The translations under genes were made by a program, and so were the position numbers. 9,491 bases of DNA, taken from assembly GCA_026692885.1 (NCBI GenBank), contig JAPLNJ010000900.1, forward strand, positions 1-9,491. Reading direction: 5' to 3'. How positions within the stretch are numbered: position 1 is the first letter of the stretch; every line of letters begins with the position of its first letter. The stretch is from Planctomycetota bacterium (GTDB lineage: Bacteria > Planctomycetota > Planctomycetia > Pirellulales > Pirellulaceae). The notes below the pieces were generated by a model. It was not told the origin of the DNA and did not search any database. It saw only the letters and a list, made by a program, of their open reading frames with translations. Positions 1-4,201 of this stretch are shown in pieces.

Positions 1-140
1 AATAACTTACCCAACCCGATGTAGGATGGTCTTCCCGTAAGACGGCCCTCCGAGGCCGTCCACTGCGTCCCGCAGGTTGGTTTACCAGACGGCCTCGGAG
101 GGCCGTCCTACGGGTAAGTTATTTCCTGCCGCTCGCCTTA
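1..140. mobile_element. Family A MITE-like palindromic element, copy 1 (left end cut by window edge)
   Basis: A non-coding inverted-repeat element. Its left terminal repeat begins at base 1 (AATAACTTACCC) and is mirrored at 112-137 (GGGTAAGTTATT then TCCTGCCGCTCGCC). By comparison with the other copies about 14 bp of the left end lie outside the window, giving an intact length near 151 bp. The interior holds a half hairpin unit (21-35), a full unit (37-61) and an inverted unit (87-111). The right end is followed by TTA (138-140), matching the TTA/TAA duplications flanking the other two copies. No transposase is encoded, so mobilisation in trans is inferred. Confidence 0.75.
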
Positions 141-151
141 CGATCAACGCC
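138..151. repeat. Family B-type terminus next to MITE copy 1
   Basis: The 14 bases TTACGATCAACGCC are identical to the right terminal repeat of the family B element at 4085-4098. The TTA is also the putative target duplication of the family A element on its left. I read this as a family A insertion into the end of an older family B element whose remainder would lie left of the window. Fourteen identical bases could be chance, but the match falls exactly at two element boundaries. Confidence 0.5.
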
Positions 152-153
152 AA

Positions 154-159
154 TAGGAG
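154..159 (+). promoter_or_regulatory. Ribosome binding site of the UPF0173 gene
   Basis: TAGGAG lies 7 bases upstream of the ATG at 167. It supports that start over the in-frame upstream start at 77, which would lie inside the MITE. The whole leader visible upstream of it is element sequence. Confidence 0.7.
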
Positions 160-166
160 TCTCAGC

Positions 167-853
167 ATGGCAACCGAACTGACTTGGCTTGGCCACTGCA
201 CGTGGTCGCTCAGGACTGGTGGGAAAACGATCTTGTTGGATCCGTTCTTGGACGAGAACCCGGCAGCTCCGGTCAAATCCGACGAAGTGGAAGCCGACTA
301 CATCCTCGTTTCGCACGGTCATTTTGACCATGTGGCCGATGTTGCGGCCATCGCCCATCGCACCGGCGCGACCGTCGTGGCCATCTACGAAATCGCCGAA
401 TGGTTCAGCAACAAGCATGGCGTGAAGAACACGATCGGGATGAACATTGGCGGCGGCGTGAATCTGCCGTTCGGCCGCGTCAAGCTGACCATGGCCCTGC
501 ACAGTTCGCAGTTGCCCGACGGCTGCAACGGTGGCAATCCCGGCGGTTTCTTGCTGACCCTGCCGGAGCACAAGATCTACTTTGCCTGCGACACGGGACT
601 GTTTCTCGACATGCAGTTGATTGGCGCGGCAGGGATCGACTTGGCCGTTCTGCCCATCGGCGATTTGTTCACGATGGGGCCCGCTGATTCGATCGAGGCG
701 ATCAAGTTGATTCAGCCCCGCCGTGTGGTCCCCTCGCACTACAACACGTGGCCGCCGATCCAGCAGGATGCCGAGGCCTGGGCGAATCGCGTGCGTCAGG
801 AAACCGCGGCCGAACCGATCGTCCTGCTGCCCGGTGGCAAGCTGTCGCTGTAG
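167..853 (+). CDS. UPF0173 family metal-dependent hydrolase
   Basis: A 228-residue metallo-beta-lactamase-fold protein, the usual length for UPF0173. The N-terminus (LTWLGHCTW, residues 5-13) is the family's opening strand and GH motif. The metal-binding HxHxDH motif is HGHFDH at residues 50-55. Further ligand candidates are H112 (ALHSS), D142 (ACDTG) and H191 (PSHYNTWP), and the protein ends in the typical LLPGGKLSL. There is no signal peptide, so it is cytoplasmic. The family probably hydrolyses an ester, phosphoester or lactone with two metal ions, but its physiological substrate is not known to me. ATG 167 is chosen because it has a good ribosome site and gives the family N-terminus; the open frame back to 77 reads into the upstream MITE. 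A second MITE starts 10 bp after the stop, and the next gene follows in the same direction 138 bp away. Confidence 0.93.
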   Translation: MATELTWLGHCTWSLRTGGKTILLDPFLDENPAAPVKSDEVEADYILVSHGHFDHVADVAAIAHRTGATVVAIYEIAEWFSNKHGVKNTIGMNIGGGVNLPFGRVKLTMALHSSQLPDGCNGGNPGGFLLTLPEHKIYFACDTGLFLDMQLIGAAGIDLAVLPIGDLFTMGPADSIEAIKLIQPRRVVPSHYNTWPPIQQDAEAWANRVRQETAAEPIVLLPGGKLSL

Positions 854-860
854 AGTCTAT

Positions 861-977
861 TAAGGCGAGCGGCAGGAAATAACTTACCCGACTTAATGTA
901 GGATGGTCTTCCAAGACCGTCCCGATCGGCCTGGAAAGGCCGACCTACGGGTAAGCTATTTCCTGCCTCTCGCCTAA
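861..977. mobile_element. Family A MITE-like element, copy 2, with TAA target duplication
   Basis: The element proper is 864-974 (111 bp), flanked by TAA at 861-863 and 975-977. The 26-bp terminal inverted repeats run 864-889 and 949-974; the right one carries substitutions in GGGTAAGC and CCTCTCGCC. Inside are two REP-like hairpin units in opposite orientation, 898-922 and 924-948. The frame matching the one used in copy 3 is closed here by a TAA at 894-896. It lies between the UPF0173 gene and the next gene, and its right target duplication is part of that gene's Shine-Dalgarno sequence. Confidence 0.8.
898..948. repeat. Inverted pair of REP-like hairpin units (BIME-like)
   Basis: The unit at 898-922 starts with GTAG and folds as a 10-bp stem (bases 4-13 with 16-25, one T.G wobble at 7/22). 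The unit at 924-948 is the same 25-nt design on the other strand with different stem bases: T-A at 6/23 instead of A-T, and C-G at 7/22 instead of T.G. A 5' GTAG next to an imperfect palindrome is the known hallmark of bacterial REP sequences acted on by RAYT transposases; no RAYT gene is in the window. Confidence 0.7.
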
Positions 978-982
978 GGAGG
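976..982 (+). promoter_or_regulatory. Shine-Dalgarno site formed at a MITE junction
   Basis: AAGGAGG is a near-perfect anti-16S complement, 9 bases before ATG 992. Its first two bases belong to the right TAA target duplication of MITE copy 2, so translation of the downstream gene starts right against the element boundary. This strong site is the main reason for choosing ATG 992. Confidence 0.8.
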
Positions 983-991
983 TCTCAAACC

Positions 992-3649
992 ATGCAGAAA
1001 AACTGCTTAGGAACGGCCGGAGAACAACTTCGGCATTGGCTTGTCAGCTCTTCACCCCAGCCCTCGCCCCGGAGTACCAGGACGCGGGAGTTATCTTTCG
1101 GCCAAGCCTTAGGCGAGCGGCAGGAAATAACTTACCCAACTCAAGGTAGGATGGTCTTCCAAGACCGTCCTCAAGGTAGGATGGTCTTCCAAGACCGTCC
1201 CGATCAGCCTGACAAGGCCGACCCATGGGTAAGTTGTTTCCTGCCGCTCGCCTTAGCGGCAACTCTGGGATTGGTATTCGCACACCTGACTCTGCCCGCT
1301 GGCCTGTGGGCAGCCGAGACTGCGGGAATGCCCGACGGCACGGTGGTCAAAGCCGTCCTCAAGGCGGAGGGCGCGGGCGAGAACCTGCTGAAGTCCGAAG
1401 GTTGGCGGCCGTGGTCGCTGGGCTGCGAACGCCGGGACGGCGAATTCGTGTGCGACAACGGCGGGCAGGCGACGGCCCAACGCGGTGTCAGCCAATCCAT
1501 CGCGCTGAATCAGCAGCAACCCGAGCCGATCGTGGCCAGCGTCTGGAGCAAGGCCGAAGGCGTGACCGGCTCCGCCGACAGCGACTACGCGCTGTATCTG
1601 GACTTGGTCTTCGACGACGGCACGCCGCTGTGGGGTCAGACGGCGGCGTTTGCCACGGGCACCCACGATTGGCAGCGTCGCGAGCTAATCGTGCTGCCGG
1701 AGAAGCCGGTCCGCTCGTTGAGTTTCTATCTGTTGTTACGCCGCCACGGCGGCCGGGCTTGGTTCCGCGCCCCGGACCTGCGGGTCGTGCGGACGCCCAG
1801 CGGCGCGGGCCTGTTTGACGGCGTGCCCGTCGTGCCGCGAGGTCCGATTGGCGAGGGCTTCCAGATCCGCGACGTGGCCGCGGGCTCGGATTTCGTGCGG
1901 CTGCAGCGCGAGACGGCGGGCCTGAAGTTAGCTTGGACCAGCACCGAGCGGGCGGAGGCCAAGCTGGTGGACGTCACCTTGTCCGACACGACAGGCAAGG
2001 ACCGGGCCGTCACGCTGATCTACTCCGTCCCGGTCCCCGCCGACGGCTTGCACTGGCTGCCGGATCCGCGTCAGACCGTCGCGGTCAGCCCGCGGCGTGA
2101 ATACGTCAACGCCACGCACTTCCGCGCCGGGGCGAATGGTCGTCTCTCCCGCTATCCGCTGGCAGCGGTTGCCAATGCCACCACCGGGGTCGCCTTGGGC
2201 ATCGACATGGCGCGACCGGCGTTCTACCGACTGGGCTACAACGCGGCGACCCAGGAGTTGTTCCTGGCCTACGACCTGGGGCTGACACCGGAGAAACCAA
2301 GCGTCCACTTGCAGTTCTGCCGATATGTGTTCGCGCCCGACTGGGGCTTTCGCGCGGCGTTGGAGCGCTACTACGCCGTCTTCCCGGAAGCCTTTGCCTG
2401 CCGCACGCCACAACAGGGATTGTGGATGCCGTTTGCGAAGATCAGCAAGGTCCAGGGCTGGCAGGATTTCGGGTTCAAGTTCAAGGAAGGCAACGACGAG
2501 ACGCTCTGGGATGACCAGCACGGCATTCTGACCTTCCGTTACACCGAGCCGATGACGTGGTGGATGACGATGCGTAAGGATCTGCCGCGCACGCCGGAGG
2601 CGGCCGTGGCGGAGGCGAAACGACTGGCCGAAGACAAACAGGATCCTCATGCGCAGGCCCTGCTCACTAGCGGTTACCACGACGAGTCGGGGCGGTTCCC
2701 CGCGCGCCTGCTGGACACGCCCTGGTGCAACGGCGCGGTCTGGAGCATGAACTCGATGCCTGGCATCGTCGGCGAGGTCACGGATTTCAAGAACAAGTGG
2801 AACGCCCAACTCCGCGAGCAATTGTACGGACCGCAAGCCAAGGGCGACCTGGACGGCGAGTACGTCGATTCGAGCGAAGGCTATGTCACCGACGAACTGG
2901 ACTTCCGCCGGGAGCACTTGGCCGCTGCCGATACGCCGCCGACGTTCTCCCTGGACACCCGTCAGCCCGCCATTTTCCGCGGGTTGGTGGCCTTCGAGTA
3001 CGTGCGGGGACTCGCGCGGGACGTGCACGGCATGGGCAAGCGGATGATGGCCAATGGCGCGCCGACCAGCCTCTGCTGGTTGGCGCCGCTGCTGGAAGTC
3101 ATGGGCACCGAGACCGACTGGCATCCCGGCAAGTGGTCGCCGATGTCCGATGCCGACCTGCTGTACCGCCGAGCGCTGTGCAAAGGCAAGCCGTACTGTT
3201 TCCTGATGAACACGAAGTTCGAGGATTTTTCCTACGAGCTGGTCGAACGCTACATGCAGCGAGCATTAGCCTACGGCATGTTTCCCGGCTTCTTCAGCCA
3301 CAACGCTTCCGAGGGCCACTACTTCAACCGTCCGGAGTTGTACAACCGCGATCGGCCGTTGTTCCAACGTTATGTACCGCTCTGCAAGCTGGTGGCGGAA
3401 GCCGGCTGGGAACCGATCACGCGGGCTCGCTGTGATGACCAGCACGTCTATGTCGAACGTTTCGGCAGCCGCTACCTGACGGTCTTCAATGACAGTGGTG
3501 AGCGTCGGACGGTCGCGATCCGAATCGAGACGCAACCAACGTCCCCCAGCCGTGAACTTCTCAGCGGTCAAACGCTGACCTGGAAGGATCGGCAAATCGC
3601 CCTGACCCTGGACAGCGCAGACGTTCGCGTCTTGGACCTGGGGCCTTGA
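992..3649 (+). CDS. Secreted multidomain protein, possible glycoside hydrolase of unrecognised family
   Basis: An 885-residue protein. A hydrophobic export signal (about residues 82-107, cleavage likely near LWA/AE) is preceded by an unusually long N-terminus. Residues 40-87 are encoded by MITE copy 3 plus one target duplication; without them the signal core would start near residue 40. Residues about 112-275 look like a carbohydrate-binding jelly-roll (NLLKSEGWRPW, DWQRRELIVLP). Residues about 440-790 look like a TIM-barrel catalytic region with acidic clusters (DLDGEYVDSSEG at 619-630; LLEVMGTETDW near 700). The last 75 residues (FGSRYLTVFNDSG to VRVLDL) resemble the small C-terminal beta-sandwich of many glycoside hydrolases. 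I do not recognise a named family, and substrate and catalytic residues are unproven. It is transcribed toward the beta-helix gene, with repeat elements between their 3' ends. Confidence 0.85.
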   Translation: MQKNCLGTAGEQLRHWLVSSSPQPSPRSTRTRELSFGQALGERQEITYPTQGRMVFQDRPQGRMVFQDRPDQPDKADPWVSCFLPLALAATLGLVFAHLTLPAGLWAAETAGMPDGTVVKAVLKAEGAGENLLKSEGWRPWSLGCERRDGEFVCDNGGQATAQRGVSQSIALNQQQPEPIVASVWSKAEGVTGSADSDYALYLDLVFDDGTPLWGQTAAFATGTHDWQRRELIVLPEKPVRSLSFYLLLRRHGGRAWFRAPDLRVVRTPSGAGLFDGVPVVPRGPIGEGFQIRDVAAGSDFVRLQRETAGLKLAWTSTERAEAKLVDVTLSDTTGKDRAVTLIYSVPVPADGLHWLPDPRQTVAVSPRREYVNATHFRAGANGRLSRYPLAAVANATTGVALGIDMARPAFYRLGYNAATQELFLAYDLGLTPEKPSVHLQFCRYVFAPDWGFRAALERYYAVFPEAFACRTPQQGLWMPFAKISKVQGWQDFGFKFKEGNDETLWDDQHGILTFRYTEPMTWWMTMRKDLPRTPEAAVAEAKRLAEDKQDPHAQALLTSGYHDESGRFPARLLDTPWCNGAVWSMNSMPGIVGEVTDFKNKWNAQLREQLYGPQAKGDLDGEYVDSSEGYVTDELDFRREHLAAADTPPTFSLDTRQPAIFRGLVAFEYVRGLARDVHGMGKRMMANGAPTSLCWLAPLLEVMGTETDWHPGKWSPMSDADLLYRRALCKGKPYCFLMNTKFEDFSYELVERYMQRALAYGMFPGFFSHNASEGHYFNRPELYNRDRPLFQRYVPLCKLVAEAGWEPITRARCDDQHVYVERFGSRYLTVFNDSGERRTVAIRIETQPTSPSRELLSGQTLTWKDRQIALTLDSADVRVLDLGP
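1141..1200. repeat. Perfect 30-bp tandem duplication inside MITE copy 3
   Basis: Bases 1141-1170 and 1171-1200 are identical. Each carries one complete GTAG-type hairpin unit (1146-1170 and 1176-1200). In the host protein they encode the decapeptide QGRMVFQDRP twice. Perfect identity suggests a recent slippage or unequal exchange event. Confidence 0.9.
1202..1226 (-). repeat. Inverted REP-like hairpin unit in MITE copy 3
   Basis: This is the - strand partner of the two units at 1146-1200, related to the inverted unit of copy 2 (924-948). Its 5' tetranucleotide has decayed (ATGG for GTAG), but the stem is kept with G.T wobbles. Confidence 0.55.
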
Positions 3650-3660
3650 AGCTGTCCGTC

Positions 3661-3786
3661 GTAGCATGGCTCTCCGAAGCCGTGCAGGATCCGCGCTGCC
3701 AATTCCTGACGCTTCGTACCGGGCAAGAATCGTCAGCGATTCGGCCAATCGCTGTCGAACTACACGGCTCTGGAGAGCCAAGCCAG
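3661..3786. repeat. Inverted pair of REP-like hairpin units after the 885-residue gene
   Basis: The unit at 3661-3685 (+) starts with GTAG and has the same 25-nt design as the units inside family A elements, but with stem pairs exchanged: 5/24 is C-G instead of G-C, 10/19 is C-G instead of T-A, 11/18 is T-A instead of C-G. Its partner on the other strand is 3762-3786, with a perfect inner stem GGCTCT/AGAGCC. The 76 bp between contain a TGACG/CGTCA inverted repeat. The pair starts 11 bp after the stop codon, where it could stabilise the mRNA 3' end or reduce read-through into the convergent gene. There is no T-run, so I do not call an intrinsic terminator. Confidence 0.65.
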
Positions 3787-3800
3787 GGTGCTGCACGATA

Positions 3801-4098
3801 GGCCTTGATCATAACGGTGCGAAATGCTCGCAGTGTCGTGATCGCCCCCCAAGAAGCTCCCGACGCAAGTCGGTGGGAGTGTTCCCGCCCGGTGCCTAAC
3901 CCGGAGCCCCCTATCCGACCGGCCCGACTCGCCGGCTGCCCGCCGCCTCCGGCGGCGGGCAGCCAACGAGTCGGGGGAACTTGGTGAGGCGCCGCGGTGT
4001 TAGGAGTTGGCGGGACCGCTCTCACCGACTTACGTCGGGAGCTTCTCGGACGGAACCTGCTAACAGTCACGGCATTTCGCAGTGTTACGATCAACGCC
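3801..4098. mobile_element. Family B fold-back element
   Basis: A 298-bp imperfect palindrome with no protein. The 27-bp terminal arms (3801-3827, 4072-4098) match at 23 positions in inverted orientation, starting GGCCTTGATC and ending GATCAACGCC. Subterminal arms 3853-3879 and 4019-4045 match at 25 of 27, and each also folds on itself (CCGAC/GTCGG). The centre is a perfect 14-bp stem with a TCC loop (3934-3964), extended by CCGACTCG/CGAGTCGG (3924-3931, 3967-3974). No clear target duplication flanks it. It fits a MITE-like or fold-back element, but a structured RNA or protein-binding array is not excluded. Confidence 0.7.
3924..3974. repeat. Central long hairpin of family B element
   Basis: GGCTGCCCGCCGCC and its exact complement are separated by three bases, with an 8-bp outer stem after a 2-nt mismatch. 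Very GC-rich and likely to extrude as a cruciform or fold in RNA. It lies between convergent genes and lacks a T-run. Confidence 0.85.
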
Positions 4099-4100
4099 CG

Positions 4101-4166
4101 GTGGCGTAAGCTTCCCGCTTGCGTTTGACGCGATGCATCGAAAGGCAAGCAGGATGCTTACCCCAC
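4101..4166. repeat. Inverted pair of GTGG-type hairpin units
   Basis: Arms 4101-4125 and 4142-4166 match at 21 of 25 in inverted orientation. Each forms a 7-bp hairpin by itself around a TTCCC or ATCCT loop. The outermost pair is C-G in one unit and G-C in the other, while the T.G wobble is kept. The 16-bp spacer contains the palindrome CGATGCATCG. The pair starts 2 bp after the family B element and lies 35 bp beyond the stop of the - strand gene, a typical REP position. Confidence 0.6.
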
Positions 4167-4201
4167 GTCTTAGCCAATATGTCGCACTAGGTTATGACCC
4201 C

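Larger units (their letters stand above)
1109..1255. mobile_element. Family A MITE-like element, copy 3, inserted in frame in the signal-peptide region
   Basis: The element is 1112-1252 (141 bp) between TTA duplications at 1109-1111 and 1253-1255. The 26-bp ends (1112-1137, 1227-1252) differ at one position. Element plus one duplication is 144 bp, exactly 48 codons, and the reading frame used by the host gene has no stop. The codons it adds end in a hydrophobic run (SCFLPLAL) that lengthens the signal core. It is 30 bp longer than copy 2 because of a perfect internal tandem duplication. Confidence 0.85.

Noticed and set aside
77..166. N-terminal extension of the UPF0173 protein from 77
   Set aside because: The extension is translated MITE sequence; the ATG at 167 has a ribosome site and gives the family's normal N-terminus and length.
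1141..1200. CRISPR-like direct repeats
   Set aside because: The two 30-bp repeats are directly adjacent with no spacers, and there are no cas genes. It is a tandem duplication inside a MITE.
1928..3124. Open frame of 398 codons on the - strand
   Set aside because: It lies entirely opposite the 885-residue gene, has Arg/Gly/Val-rich shadow composition and no recognisable domain.
3661..3685. Intrinsic terminator after the 885-residue gene
   Set aside because: The hairpin is not followed by a T-run; its sequence belongs to the REP-like family. It may still affect the mRNA end.
3801..4098. Integron attC-like site
   Set aside because: Long imperfect dyad, but I see no integron core-site motif or cassette ORF, and the symmetric subterminal arms do not fit.
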